Source: Hyphomicrobiales bacterium (GTDB lineage Bacteria > Pseudomonadota > Alphaproteobacteria > Rhizobiales > Beijerinckiaceae). From it: a stretch of DNA of 64,000 bases. Below, piece after piece: positions 10,901-19,098 of the stretch (positions are counted from its first letter, which is position 1; every line of letters begins with the position of its first letter). The stretch spans positions 1 through 64,000 of the forward strand of contig JAPLOU010000038.1 of the NCBI GenBank assembly GCA_026400535.1, in the 5' to 3' direction. A program made the position numbers and the translations under genes. Under the pieces are notes generated by a model that did no database searches, had not been told where the DNA came from, and saw nothing but the letters and a program-made list of their open reading frames with translations.

Positions 10901-11005
10901 ACGGACGCGCGCGGCCAGACTTTGCGGAAGGACCAGTTGCGGGTGCTGACTATCTGGCATGGCCGTTTCCTGCATGGCCGTTTCCTGCGTGGCCGTTTCT
11001 TGCAT
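7997..11005 (-). CDS. glnE: Bifunctional glutamine synthetase adenylyltransferase / deadenylylase
   Basis: Adenylylates and deadenylylates glutamine synthetase in response to PII and glutamine (cytosolic nitrogen control). The protein is about 1,000 residues with two duplicated nucleotidyltransferase halves. The N-terminal removase domain carries GELNYSSDIDIVLFYD near residue 220, and the C-terminal transferase domain carries GTRDLTASSDLDLVVIYD near residue 745. The start is ambiguous. ATGs at 11005, 10975 and 10960 all lie in a 15-bp tandem repeat, and each is preceded by its own purine-rich motif. The two inner ones have the better AGGA, so translation probably begins at 10975 or 10960 (MPDSQHPQLV). 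The 5' end overlaps the upstream kinase gene, suggesting translational coupling. Confidence 0.96.
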   Translation of the reverse strand: MQETATQETAMQETAMPDSQHPQLVLPQSLAARVRSAPVLPPRRTAARLLDRDLLDRLDAPTHAALSPVLALPAAAELVAGVMGHSPFLAGIIRRDPELLAACLSTAPEESLAGWLDAACATCAAAGSADEVMAALRLLKRQGALLIALADCGGVWDLDKAVGAITALADTAVKATIDYLLRKAAERGAFVPLDPAQPGHGSGLIVLALGKHGAGELNYSSDIDIVLFYDAEIAEAAGIAEPPGFFVRLARDLSRILQERTPDGYVFRVDLRLRPDPASTQAAVSTGAAYAYYESVGQNWERAAMIKARPIAGDMARGFSFLEELKPFIWRKYFDFAAIADIHAMKRQIQAVKGHEAIAIAGHDVKLGRGGIREVEFFVQTQQLVFGGRRPSLRGRRTLDMLTALTDEGWITATARDELAAAYRFLRTIEHRLQMRHDEQTQRLPSDGDDLAGFCRFAGFASTAKFTAAFTAHARRVETHYALLFEDGPSLAAEAGTLSFTGAEADPETLATLQRLGFRDPAQAAEIIRGWHFGRRSAVTSARAREALTELTPALLVAFGRSGDPDAALNTLDNAFARLPAAVELLSILLSHESLLGLFATILGSAPRMARLVSTNPHVLDCVIDPAFGHTEVDKTIIAARIRASVGDPAPSFEDALDRLRDAARQENFLIGARLLSGIYAPQKAGLAYAKVADGVIAVALDEARRALVAAHGDVADLRLGVLGLGRLGTRDLTASSDLDLVVIYDAPDMEARSDGARALDVVTWAQRLAQRLVTALTVPTRRGSLYEVDLRLRPSGRKGPLAVRLSSFRAYQASEAELWEHMALTKTRAIAGDRALCDAVIAEVHGVLARPRLPAAVMKQVREMRALIAEAKGDDNIWDLKLVAGGLMDIDFVAEALVLIHAHAHGGLLAGDTAGILRAAATARLLSPDDMQTLTGAHRLMNDVIHWQRLTVDGEFDPTTVPLPVMRLIARAANAPDASVLTSVLAETRHAVRAVFSRLTR

Positions 11006-12425
11006 GGCCGTTTCTTGCGGACTGGGCAGGAATGGTTAGCACGGCAGCCAGCCCCGGCGCATGGTCCTTGAGGTCCAGCGTGCCGCCATGGATGTGGGCA
11101 ATCGCGTTGACGAGGCTCAGGCCAAGCCCGAAGCCCGGCTGCGAACGGCTGCTGTCGAGGCGGCCGAAGCGTTCGAGCGCCCGCGCGTGCTGCTCGGGCG
11201 GGATGCCGGGGCCTCGGTCGGCGACGGTGAATGTCACGGTCTGTCCCGTTTGGCGCATGGACAACGTGACCTCGAAGGCCCCCGCCCCCGGAGGCCGCCC
11301 GTATTTCAGCGCGTTGTCCACCATGTTGGCGAGCGCCTGGCCAATCAGCTCGCGGCTGCCGATGGCGGCGATGCCAGGTTCGATCTGGCAGGTGAAATGA
11401 ACGCCGGCCTCCTCCGCCACCGCCTCGTAGAGTTCGGCCACGCTTGTCGTGGTGGCCGTCGCATCGAACGGTGCCATGGTCTCGCGCGCCTGCCCCGCTT
11501 CCAGCCGCGCGATCATCAGCAACGCGTTGAAGACGCGGATGAGGTTGTCGGCATCCTCGATCACACCGTCCAGCGCCCGGCGCATGTCGGCCTCGCCGGC
11601 GCCGGGCCGCAAGGCCTCGTCGGCGCGGTTGCGAAGGCGCGTCAGCGGCGTTTTCAGGTCATGGGCGATGTTGTCGGAGACCTGCCTGAGGCCCCCGAGC
11701 AAGAGCGCGATCCGGTCCAGCATGGTGTTGAGATTGATGGCGAGGCGATCGAGCTCATCGCCGTTGCCGGACACCGGCAGGCGGTCCTTGAGATCACTGG
11801 CCATGATGCTGACAGTCGTGGCGCTCATGGCGTCGACCCGTTTCAGGACCCGGCGCGCGATGACGAAACCGCCAATGACGCCGAGCAGAAGCACGACGGC
11901 GAGCGCCCAGCCGCCGGCGCGCCGGACCACCTGACGCAGGCGGTCGCGCTCGCTGGCGTCGCGGCCCACCAGAACCCGGAAGCCCGCCGGCAGGACATAG
12001 ACGCGGACGATGGCGAGGGCCGGTCGGGTGCCCTGCCCCTCTTCGGCGCCGCGCGCATAGGGAATCTCGCTTTCGCCGGCCCGGTCGAGCAGGCCGGCCG
12101 GGACCTGTTCGACATTGCCGGCAAGCCGTTCGCCGAAGGGCGAGGTCACGAGATAGAGCGAGGCGCCGGGCCCGCGGGCGCGCTGCTCGATGGCCAGCAC
12201 GAGCCGCCGGATGCCGCCCTGCCGGAACTGTTCGGAGAGGCCGGTGATCTCAGCGTCGATGGTCTGGCGGATCTGGTCCTCGATCAGCCGGCGGGCATTC
12301 CACGCCACATAGCCGAGGGCCGCGGTCGCGAACATCGCGAAGACGCCCATGTAGAGCAGCGTCAGACGGAAGGCGGTCGAACGGAACAGCCGCGAGGGCG
12401 CCGAGATGTCGGAAGCCGAAGCCAA
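10950..12425 (-). CDS. HAMP-domain sensor histidine kinase (EnvZ/CpxA class)
   Basis: Inner-membrane sensor kinase of 491 residues, partner of the OmpR-type regulator just upstream. A first membrane helix lies at about 18-42. A periplasmic domain of about 125 residues follows, then a second helix (ALAVVLLLGVIGGFVIARR) and HAMP. HisKA has the H-box DNIAHDLKTPLTRLRNR, then HATPase with DNALKYG and GFGLGLSLVNAI. The TTG at 12425 lies immediately after the regulator stop (TAG-TTG), so the pair is translationally coupled. The C-terminus is a 15-bp-repeat-encoded tail of four NGHA pentapeptides that overlaps the glnE start. In rhizobia as I recall them this kinase sits between the HtrA gene and glnE. 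The signal sensed is unknown. Confidence 0.92.
   Translation of the reverse strand: MASASDISAPSRLFRSTAFRLTLLYMGVFAMFATAALGYVAWNARRLIEDQIRQTIDAEITGLSEQFRQGGIRRLVLAIEQRARGPGASLYLVTSPFGERLAGNVEQVPAGLLDRAGESEIPYARGAEEGQGTRPALAIVRVYVLPAGFRVLVGRDASERDRLRQVVRRAGGWALAVVLLLGVIGGFVIARRVLKRVDAMSATTVSIMASDLKDRLPVSGNGDELDRLAINLNTMLDRIALLLGGLRQVSDNIAHDLKTPLTRLRNRADEALRPGAGEADMRRALDGVIEDADNLIRVFNALLMIARLEAGQARETMAPFDATATTTSVAELYEAVAEEAGVHFTCQIEPGIAAIGSRELIGQALANMVDNALKYGRPPGAGAFEVTLSMRQTGQTVTFTVADRGPGIPPEQHARALERFGRLDSSRSQPGFGLGLSLVNAIAHIHGGTLDLKDHAPGLAAVLTIPAQSARNGHARNGHAGNGHAGNGHAR
10958..11017 (-). repeat. Four tandem 15-bp repeats at the glnE start / kinase 3' end
   Basis: Units begin at 10958, 10973, 10988 and 11003. 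On the minus strand the consensus is CAGGAAACGGCCATG, in which AGGA sits seven bases before ATG. Units 1 and 2 are perfect. Unit 3 ends ACG, so it has no start. Units 3 and 4 have AAGA instead of AGGA. In the kinase frame each unit adds the pentapeptide NGHAG/R, and in the glnE frame it adds QETAM/T. The unit length is a multiple of three, so copy-number change keeps both frames. Confidence 0.95.
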
Positions 12426-13112
12426 CTAGCGCCCCTCGGCGCGCAGGGCGTAGCCCGCGCCGCGCACGGTCTGCAGCAACGGCACTGTCTGCCCCTTGTC
12501 GATCTTGGCGCGCAGGCGCGAGATGTGGACATCGATGACGTTGGTCTGGGGATCGAAATGATAATCCCAGACATTCTCCAGCAGCATGGTGCGCGTCACG
12601 ACCTGCCCGGCGTTCCTCATCAGATACTCGAGCAGCCGGAACTCGCGGGGCTGGAGCACGATCTCCTCCCCGGCGCGCGAGACGCGGCGCGTCAGCCGAT
12701 CGAGTTCAAGGTCACCCACCCGGTACATCGTCGGCTCGGCGCTGGCCGCCGCCGACCGGCGGCGCGACAGCACCTCGACGCGGGCCATGAGCTCGGAGAA
12801 CGCATAGGGCTTGGGCAGGTAGTCGTCGCCCCCGGCCCGCAGGCCCTTGACGCGGTCATCGACCTGGCCGAGTGCCGACAGGATCAGCACCGGCGTCGTG
12901 TCGTTCTGCTCGCGCAAAGAGCGGATCAGCGACAGTCCGTCCATGCGCGGCAACATGCGGTCGACGACCAGCACATCGTAGCCACCGCCCTCCGCCATCG
13001 CATAGCCGGTCAGGCCATCGGCGGCATGATCGGCGACATGCCCCTCCTGGCGGAAAGCCTTCACCAGATAGGCGGCGGAATCAGAATCATCTTCGACGAT
13101 GAGCAGACGCAT
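12426..13112 (-). CDS. OmpR-family response regulator
   Basis: DNA-binding regulator of 228 residues. The receiver domain begins MRLLIVEDDSDSAAYL. The phospho-acceptor Asp is in VLVVDRMLPRMDGLSL near residue 52 and the conserved Lys in DDYLPKPYAFSEL near 102. The C-terminal winged helix includes NVWDYHFDPQTNVIDVHISRLRAKID. The open frame extends to 13196, but the receiver starts at the ATG at 13112, which I use. It is followed without a gap by its HAMP kinase and lies downstream of the HtrA protease on the same strand, so it probably regulates an envelope response. That role is inferred from context. Confidence 0.93.
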   Translation of the reverse strand: MRLLIVEDDSDSAAYLVKAFRQEGHVADHAADGLTGYAMAEGGGYDVLVVDRMLPRMDGLSLIRSLREQNDTTPVLILSALGQVDDRVKGLRAGGDDYLPKPYAFSELMARVEVLSRRRSAAASAEPTMYRVGDLELDRLTRRVSRAGEEIVLQPREFRLLEYLMRNAGQVVTRTMLLENVWDYHFDPQTNVIDVHISRLRAKIDKGQTVPLLQTVRGAGYALRAEGR

Positions 13113-13202
13113 GACACTCGCTAACACAACATTGGAAACGGGGGGAGCGCCGGCAAGGCCGGGGGTGACGGACGAGCCCCGACGGCAGTCCCCCACGTCC
13201 CG

Positions 13203-14414
13203 TCAGGCCGCCGGCTGGCGGCCGACTTCGATCGCGATGGCGCGCTCGCGGCCGTCGCGCCAGAGCGTGACGTTCACCTTGTCACCGGGCTTCACGCCGG
13301 CAATGCGGCGGGTCAGGTCGCGGGCATCCTTGATCGCTGCGCCGTTGACGGCAATGATCGTGTCGCCGCGGCGCACACCCGCCTTGCCGGCAGGTCCATC
13401 CGCGGCAGCATCCGCCACCAGAGCGCCGTTGGCCTGCTTGAGCCCGATCGCGTCGGCGATCTCGGCCGTCACGGGCTGGATCTGGACGCCGATGAAGCCG
13501 CGCGAGACCGTCCCCTTGTCCTTGAGGTCAGCCACGACCTTCTCGACCGTGGCGGCGGGGATCGCGAAGGCAATGCCGACGCTACCGCCCGACGGCGAGA
13601 CGATGGCGGTGTTGACGCCGATCACCTCACCGGCAGCATTGAAGGCGGGGCCTCCCGAATTGCCGCGGTTCACGGCCGCGTCGATCTGCAGATAGTCGTC
13701 ATAGGGACCAGAGCCGATGTCGCGGTTGCGCGCCGACAGGATGCCCGCCGTCACCGTGCCGCCAAGGCCGAACGGGTTGCCGACGGCCAGCACCCAGTCG
13801 CCGATCCGGGGTGTGGCCGCGGCGAGCCGCACGAAGGGGAAGCTGCCCTGCTCCGTCACCTTGAGCAAGGCGAGGTCCGTCCGCGGATCGGTGCCCACGA
13901 GCCTGGCGTTCAGGGTCCTGCCGTCATCGCTGACAAGCTGCACCTCGATGGCGTTCTCGACCACGTGATTGTTTGTCACGACATAGCCGTCAGCCGAGAT
14001 GAAGAAGCCGGAGCCCTGCGACATCTGCACCGGACGCTCGCCGCGCCTGCCTCCCGGCCCTGCAGGGCCACCGGAGCGGCCTTCACCGTTCTCGCCGAAC
14101 TGCTTGAAGAAGCGTTCGAGCGGATGGCCAGGCGGCAACGCGTCCATGCCGGGGCCGCCGCTCTGGCTGACGCCTTCGGCGCGCGACCTGACGCGAACGG
14201 AGACGACGGCAGGCTTCACCTGGTCGACCACATCGGCAAAGGACACAGGGCCGGCGACGCTGCGGACGGACTGGGCGATGGCCTGGCCGGGGACGACATT
14301 GAAGGTCATGCCGAGGCCTGACAGCAGGCCAACGGACAGGGCGGCGGCGCTGGCCAGCAAGGCCGCGCGGCGCAGGACGGAACGGGGAACCAAGGCAGGG
14401 GTGACGTCAGACAT
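13203..14414 (-). CDS. HtrA/DegP-type periplasmic serine protease with one PDZ domain
   Basis: Periplasmic quality-control protease and chaperone. The product has 403 residues from the ATG at 14414 (409 if the ATG at 14432 is used). A signal anchor or signal peptide lies near residues 15-45, then a Gly/Arg-rich linker. The trypsin-like core shows the triad His in VVTNNHVVENA, Asp in DPRTDLALLK and Ser in NRGNSGGPAF. Only a single PDZ domain follows (GFIGVQIQPV to the end), against two in E. coli DegP, so it is closer to DegS or short HtrA in layout. It sits between ccmH and an OmpR/EnvZ pair, a place fitting a stress-regulated protease. Confidence 0.94.
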   Translation of the reverse strand: MSDVTPALVPRSVLRRAALLASAAALSVGLLSGLGMTFNVVPGQAIAQSVRSVAGPVSFADVVDQVKPAVVSVRVRSRAEGVSQSGGPGMDALPPGHPLERFFKQFGENGEGRSGGPAGPGGRRGERPVQMSQGSGFFISADGYVVTNNHVVENAIEVQLVSDDGRTLNARLVGTDPRTDLALLKVTEQGSFPFVRLAAATPRIGDWVLAVGNPFGLGGTVTAGILSARNRDIGSGPYDDYLQIDAAVNRGNSGGPAFNAAGEVIGVNTAIVSPSGGSVGIAFAIPAATVEKVVADLKDKGTVSRGFIGVQIQPVTAEIADAIGLKQANGALVADAAADGPAGKAGVRRGDTIIAVNGAAIKDARDLTRRIAGVKPGDKVNVTLWRDGRERAIAIEVGRQPAA

Positions 14415-14545
14415 GATCAATCTCCGGAACATCTGGCAGAGGGTTCGCCAGAACTGGAGCAGACCATGACGGCGCGCAGCTTACAGCGTCGTGGGGATTG
14501 GGTGAATTGTTGGTAAGGTTGGGGTACGGCGTCTCGTGGAAGCCG

Positions 14546-14989
14546 TCACTGCTTGCCCAGGATCCGCGCCAGCTCGGCCTTCTCACCCTCGTTCAGGGTC
14601 TCGCCGAGCGAGGCCCCCGCATGGTGGCGGCGCAAGCGCCAGAGGCCGAAACCGCCGGCCAGCAGCAGCAAGAAAGGGCCGATCCAGAGCAGCAGCGTGT
14701 TGAGGGCGAAGGGCGGCTTCAGCAGGACGTAGTCGCCGTAGCGGGCAACGACGAAGGCCGTGACCTGACCGTTCGTGTCGCCGGCCTTGATCCGGTCCCG
14801 GACCAGAACGCGCAGGTCGCGCGCCAGCGGGGCTTCGGAATCGTCGATCGACTGGTTCTGGCAGACAAGGCAGCGCAGGCCGGCGGAAACCTCGCGGGCA
14901 CGCTGTTCCTGCGCCGGATCGGGCAGGCGCTCCTGCGGCGTCACGGCAAGGGCCGGCAGGGCAAGGCCGAGCAGGAGGGCAAGGGCCAT
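14546..14989 (-). CDS. ccmH: Cytochrome c maturation protein CcmH (CycL)
   Basis: Membrane-anchored periplasmic thiol oxidoreductase that keeps apocytochrome c CXXCH cysteines reduced for haem ligation by CcmF/CcmI. The product has 147 residues with a signal peptide at 1-15, the active site LRCLVCQNQS with C40 and C43, and a C-terminal membrane helix at about 100-120. A GTG at 15007 is an alternative start that would bring the gene to within a few bases of the ccmF stop. It is the last gene of ccmI-ccmE-ccmF-ccmH. Its length corresponds to the short single-helix CcmH form, the TPR part being supplied by the separate CcmI. Confidence 0.94.
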   Translation of the reverse strand: MALALLLGLALPALAVTPQERLPDPAQEQRAREVSAGLRCLVCQNQSIDDSEAPLARDLRVLVRDRIKAGDTNGQVTAFVVARYGDYVLLKPPFALNTLLLWIGPFLLLLAGGFGLWRLRRHHAGASLGETLNEGEKAELARILGKQ

Positions 14990-15011
14990 GGCGGATGGGT
15001 GCGGCACGGCC

Positions 15012-17012
15012 CTACTCCGCCGGCTGCGGATGGGGGTCGCCGGCGCCGGCCCTGGCGCGCGGCTTGGCCGGGGCCGCGACACGGAAGCGACGGTCGGTGA
15101 TCGACAGGGCGCCTCCGAGCGCCATGATGACCGAGCCAATCCAGATCAGCAGGATCAGCGGCTTGGTGTACATGCGCACGACAACGGAGGTGCCGTCGGG
15201 CTGAATTTCGCCCAGGCTGACATAAAGCTGGCTCGGACCGAAGGACCGGATGCCCGCTTCGGTGGTCTGCATGTTGTTGCGCGTGATGAAGGTGCGCTTC
15301 ATCGAGTCGATCACGCCGCGTTCCTTGCCGTCGACCTCGACGGCGAAGCGGCCGACCATTTCGCGGTAGTTCGGCCCGGTGTGCGGGAAGATCTGCTGCA
15401 TGATGATGGTGGTGCCGCCGCGGCTCAGGCGGTCGCCGGGCTTCATCACCGCGATGTCCTCGGTGGCCCAGGCGGTGGCGGCGATGCCGATCACCGTGAT
15501 GCCGACGCCGGCATGGGCGATGGCCGAGCCATAGGCGGAGCGCGGCAGCCCCGCAGCGCGCGCGAGGATGGCGCGGAAGCCCGATGCACGCGCCATGATG
15601 CGCTCGCCCAGATCCCACACCGCGCTCGCGATCAGGAAGACGCCAAGACCGATGCCCAGCGGCGCGGCGACCGGACCGCCATAGGTGACGGCGAAGATCA
15701 TCACGGTTGCGACCACGCCGATGATGATCGCAGTCGCCAGCCGCTGTGCAGTCCCCAAAAGGTCACCACGCTTCCAGGCCATGGATTGACCGAAGGGCAG
15801 CAGCAGCAGCAGCGGAATCAACAGGGGCAGGAAGGTGGCGTTGAAGAAGGGCGGGCCGACGGAGATCTTGGCTCCTGTCAGGCCTTCGAGCGCGAGCGGA
15901 TACAGGGTACCGATGAACACCGTGCCGCAGGCCGCCGCCAGGAACAGGTTGTTGATCACCAGCGCCCCCTCACGCGAGACCGGCGCAAACAGCCCGCCTT
16001 GCCTGAGCATCGGCGCGCGCCATGCGAACAGCGCCAGCGAGCCGCCTATGAAGACCATCAGGATGATGAGGATGAACAGGCCGCGCTGCGGATCGGTGGC
16101 AAAGGTGTGCACCGAGGTCAGCACGCCGGAGCGCACCAGGAAGGTGCCGAGAAGGGACAGCGAGAAGGTGAGGATGGCCAGAAGAATGGTCCAGACCTTC
16201 AGGGAGTCGCGCTTTTCCATCACGATGGTGGAATGGATCAGCGCCGTCCCGGCAAGCCAGGGCATCAGCGAGGCATTCTCGACAGGGTCCCAGAACCACC
16301 AGCCGCCCCAACCCAGCTCGTAATAGGCCCAGTATGACCCCATGGCGATGCCGAGGGTGAGAAACAGCCAGGCAGCCAGCGTCCAGGGACGGACGGCGCG
16401 GGCCCAGACGGCGTCGATCCGTCCGTCGATCAGCGCCGCAATCGCGAAGGCATAGGTGATCGAGAAGCCGACATAGCCGATGTAGAGCAGCGGCGGATGG
16501 ATCGCGAGGCCAAGGTCCTGCAGGAGCGGGTTGAGGTCGTTGCCTTCCGGCGGGGCCGGATCGAGCCGGTTGAACGGATTCGAGGTCAACAGGATGAACA
16601 GCAGGAAGGCCACGGTGACCGAGGCCTGCGCGGCGAGCGTGCCCGAGCGGAGCCGATCCGGGAGCGACTTGCGCGCCACTGCCACGAGGGCGCCGAACAG
16701 CGCCAGAATCAGCACCCAGAGCAGCATCGAGCCTTCATGATTGCCCCACGTCCCGGTCAGCTTGTAGATGAACGGCTTGGCGGAGTGGGAGTTTTCGGCC
16801 ACGTTCTGGACCGAGAAGTCGGAGACCGCATAGGCGTACATCAGCACGCCGAAGGCGAAGAACAGCAGCAGGAACACCCCCACGGCGGCAGGCTCGCCCA
16901 CGCGGGCCAGCGCCATGTCATTGCGGCGCACCCCCCAGACCGGGATGACCATCTGGACCAGCGACAGGCCCAGTGCGAGGGCAAGTGAAAAGTGGGCAAT
17001 CTCGACGAGCAT
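15012..17012 (-). CDS. ccmF: Haem lyase subunit CcmF (CycK)
   Basis: Core of the system I cytochrome c haem ligase. It receives haem from holo-CcmE and attaches it to apocytochrome in the periplasm. The product is 666 residues with 14-15 hydrophobic segments, normal for the family. The tryptophan-rich WWD motif (GWGGWWFWDPVENAS) is present near residue 230. The ATG at 17012 (MLVEIAHFSLALAL) gives the family N-terminus; the frame is open further upstream into ccmE but has no homology there. It lies 13 bp after ccmE. Confidence 0.97.
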   Translation of the reverse strand: MLVEIAHFSLALALGLSLVQMVIPVWGVRRNDMALARVGEPAAVGVFLLLFFAFGVLMYAYAVSDFSVQNVAENSHSAKPFIYKLTGTWGNHEGSMLLWVLILALFGALVAVARKSLPDRLRSGTLAAQASVTVAFLLFILLTSNPFNRLDPAPPEGNDLNPLLQDLGLAIHPPLLYIGYVGFSITYAFAIAALIDGRIDAVWARAVRPWTLAAWLFLTLGIAMGSYWAYYELGWGGWWFWDPVENASLMPWLAGTALIHSTIVMEKRDSLKVWTILLAILTFSLSLLGTFLVRSGVLTSVHTFATDPQRGLFILIILMVFIGGSLALFAWRAPMLRQGGLFAPVSREGALVINNLFLAAACGTVFIGTLYPLALEGLTGAKISVGPPFFNATFLPLLIPLLLLLPFGQSMAWKRGDLLGTAQRLATAIIIGVVATVMIFAVTYGGPVAAPLGIGLGVFLIASAVWDLGERIMARASGFRAILARAAGLPRSAYGSAIAHAGVGITVIGIAATAWATEDIAVMKPGDRLSRGGTTIIMQQIFPHTGPNYREMVGRFAVEVDGKERGVIDSMKRTFITRNNMQTTEAGIRSFGPSQLYVSLGEIQPDGTSVVVRMYTKPLILLIWIGSVIMALGGALSITDRRFRVAAPAKPRARAGAGDPHPQPAE

Positions 17013-17025
17013 CGTGGGTGAGCCT

Positions 17026-17475
17026 TCAGGATTGCGGTTTGGCAGGGGCCTGCTGCCAGTGCCCCTGCTTCTTGAGCGCGTCGGCCACTTCGCGCGGCAT
17101 GTAGGTTTCGTCATGGCGTGCCAGCACGCTGTCGGCCTTGAACAGCCCGCCGGCCTGAAGGACGCCCTCGGTGACGACGCCCTGCCCTTCGCGAAACAGG
17201 TCCGGCAGGATACCGGTGTAGGTCACCCGAACCTGCTTGCTGGTGTCGGTGACATCAAATGTCACGGTCTGGCCCTCGCGGACCACCGATCCCTCCTTGA
17301 CCAGCCCGCCAAGTCGGAAGCGCGTGCCGGCCTGGATCGCCTTGTCGATCACGTCCGACGGCCCGTGGAAAAACACGATGCTCTCGCGCATGGCAAAGAG
17401 CACGAGCCCGGCTGCGACGGCCAGCACAAACCCGCACGATCCGATGATGGCAAGGCGGCGCTGCTTCCGGGTCAT
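17026..17475 (-). CDS. ccmE: Haem chaperone CcmE (CycJ)
   Basis: Periplasmic, membrane-anchored haem carrier that binds haem covalently through a histidine and hands it to CcmF. The product has 149 residues with an N-terminal helix at about 9-28, a beta-barrel OB-like domain, and the haem-binding motif [10 protein letters not shown] with H121 and the following Tyr. The start overlaps the ccmI stop by four bases (ATGA type), indicating translational coupling in the ccmIEFH operon. Confidence 0.96.
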   Translation of the reverse strand: MTRKQRRLAIIGSCGFVLAVAAGLVLFAMRESIVFFHGPSDVIDKAIQAGTRFRLGGLVKEGSVVREGQTVTFDVTDTSKQVRVTYTGILPDLFREGQGVVTEGVLQAGGLFKADSVLARHDETYMPREVADALKKQGHWQQAPAKPQS

Positions 17476-18578
17476 GGCCGCATATCGAGCCCTGATTCGC
17501 GTGCAACGCCTTCAACGCTGGCCAGACCGGCCGCATCAGACGCCAGAGCCGCGCGCGCCCTGGCAAGCACGTCCTCGGCCAGCTTGCGCTCGCCCATCAC
17601 GGCGCGGGCGCGAACGAGACGGCCCCATTCTTCAGGCGTGCCGCCCCTTTCAGCCAGGCGGATCGACAAGCCCTCGACCATGCCGCGGATCGCGGCCATG
17701 CGCTCGTGAGGGGCCAAGGCGGCGATGGCTTCGCCGCCCTGCGGCGCGCCTTCGATCGCCGCGATGCGCTCCTCGACCATCGGCTTCCAGCCGGCGTCGG
17801 CAGGCGCTGACGCCAGCAGGCCCTTGAGGTCCGCCACGGCCCCGGCCTTGTCGCCATCCTGGTCGCGGGCGATGGCCAGATAATAGAGGCCCTTCGGATT
17901 CAACGGCGCGAGCTTGCGTGCTTCGTCGAAGGCGGCGCGCGCATCGGCCGTGACGACACCGGATGCGGCCAGCACGCGGGCCTCGCCGACATCCACAAGG
18001 CGCTCCATGGTCGGGCCCAGGTGGATCGCCACATTGGCATAGGCCCGCGCCGCATCATCGAAGCGGCCGGTGCGCAGATAGATCGGTGCCAGCACCTCCC
18101 AGCCACGGCCATCGGACGGATTGAGCTGGAGATGGTTCTCGACACGCGTCAGCGCGACAGCGAGGTCCATGTTCGCCGGGTCGGTGGACAGGCGCGCGGC
18201 CAGCGGCTTCGCAGGCAGGAGGGGCGAACCCTTGGCGGCATAGAGCGACAGCGCCACCAGCGGGATGGTCGACAGGATGATGGCCGATGCGGCGCGTCTG
18301 CGACGGTAGGTGGCCTCTCCAACGGCATCGGCGGCGACATCGCCATCCTTCGCAGCGCGGATCAGCCTCCGGGCCACCTCAGCCCTGGCGAGTTCGGCGT
18401 CCGCAGCAGAGATGACGCCGCGGTTCAGGTCCTGTGCGATATCCGCCAGCTGGGCCTCGTACATCAGACGGGCATCGGCGTTCATGACCGAACGCATGCC
18501 CCCCCGGCTCAGGGGCAACAGCGCCATCAGCGAGGCAGCGCCGAGAAGGGCTGCAAAAATCACCCAGATCAACATCAT
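17472..18578 (-). CDS. ccmI: Cytochrome c biogenesis protein CcmI (CycH)
   Basis: Apocytochrome c chaperone of the haem-ligase complex. The product has 368 residues. Two membrane helices lie at about 3-23 and near 95-115 with a short cytoplasmic loop between them. A periplasmic TPR region follows from about residue 135, recognisable in [16 protein letters not shown], and a second repeat-like region continues to the C-terminus. It is the first gene of ccmIEFH and overlaps ccmE by four bases. The operon promoter would lie in 18579-19098. Confidence 0.93.
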   Translation of the reverse strand: MMLIWVIFAALLGAASLMALLPLSRGGMRSVMNADARLMYEAQLADIAQDLNRGVISAADAELARAEVARRLIRAAKDGDVAADAVGEATYRRRRAASAIILSTIPLVALSLYAAKGSPLLPAKPLAARLSTDPANMDLAVALTRVENHLQLNPSDGRGWEVLAPIYLRTGRFDDAARAYANVAIHLGPTMERLVDVGEARVLAASGVVTADARAAFDEARKLAPLNPKGLYYLAIARDQDGDKAGAVADLKGLLASAPADAGWKPMVEERIAAIEGAPQGGEAIAALAPHERMAAIRGMVEGLSIRLAERGGTPEEWGRLVRARAVMGERKLAEDVLARARAALASDAAGLASVEGVARESGLDMRP

Positions 18579-18653
18579 CTGCTTCTAGCGCGAAAAGGGG
18601 CCGGATTCACCACCCCTTGCGGCGACAAACCGTCACGCGCCACACAGCACCCC

Positions 18654-19052
18654 TCAGGCGCACGCAACGCACGACATCCCAGCGGCTGGCAGCGCCGCGG
18701 CAGGCATTCCCGCCGCCGCGCTGCAGACGGTCTGGACGATCGGGCGGCGGGGCCCCGACGAGATGGCGGCCCCAGGGCCGGGCACGACAGAACCGAAATG
18801 ACCCTTGGTGCCGCGCCCTGATGCACGACGCCCGGTCTGCGCCGCTGCGATGGGGACGGCGAAGATCCGCGCGCGATCGCCTTCATCGCGGGCCGAGGCG
18901 GCCGCCCCTGCGAGCCCGCCGGTGACCGGGCGCGGGCCGCCGGGCATGGCGATGGTCGGTGCGGGCGCTGGCGTTGACGCAAAAGCCGCACGCGATGCAG
19001 CCACCAGAATCGCGCGCGCGACCCTGAAAGCCGGGATCATGGCATCACTCAT
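18654..19052 (-). CDS. Possible small Ala/Pro-rich exported protein (weak)
   Basis: An open frame of 132 residues lies between the second two-component kinase and ccmI on the same strand. The start region (MSDAMIPAFRVARAILVAASRAAFA) could be a signal peptide, and the rest is Ala/Gly/Pro/Arg-rich with a terminal Cys pair. No family is recognised and no convincing ribosome site precedes it. The composition is also what random GC-rich sequence gives, so it may be an accidental frame in the 520-bp gap 18579-19098. I see no other gene or terminator in that gap. Confidence 0.25.
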   Translation of the reverse strand: MSDAMIPAFRVARAILVAASRAAFASTPAPAPTIAMPGGPRPVTGGLAGAAASARDEGDRARIFAVPIAAAQTGRRASGRGTKGHFGSVVPGPGAAISSGPRRPIVQTVCSAAAGMPAAALPAAGMSCVACA

Positions 19053-19098
19053 GCTGGTCGTCAGTTCCGCCTGACACTGGCATACATCCCCGGCCAGT

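Noticed and set aside
9116-11071. 651-codon plus frame opposite glnE
   Set aside because: No domain and Arg/Gln-rich; shadow produced by high GC third positions of glnE.
13203-14414. Full-length DegP with two PDZ domains
   Set aside because: Only one PDZ domain fits in the about 100 residues after the catalytic core.
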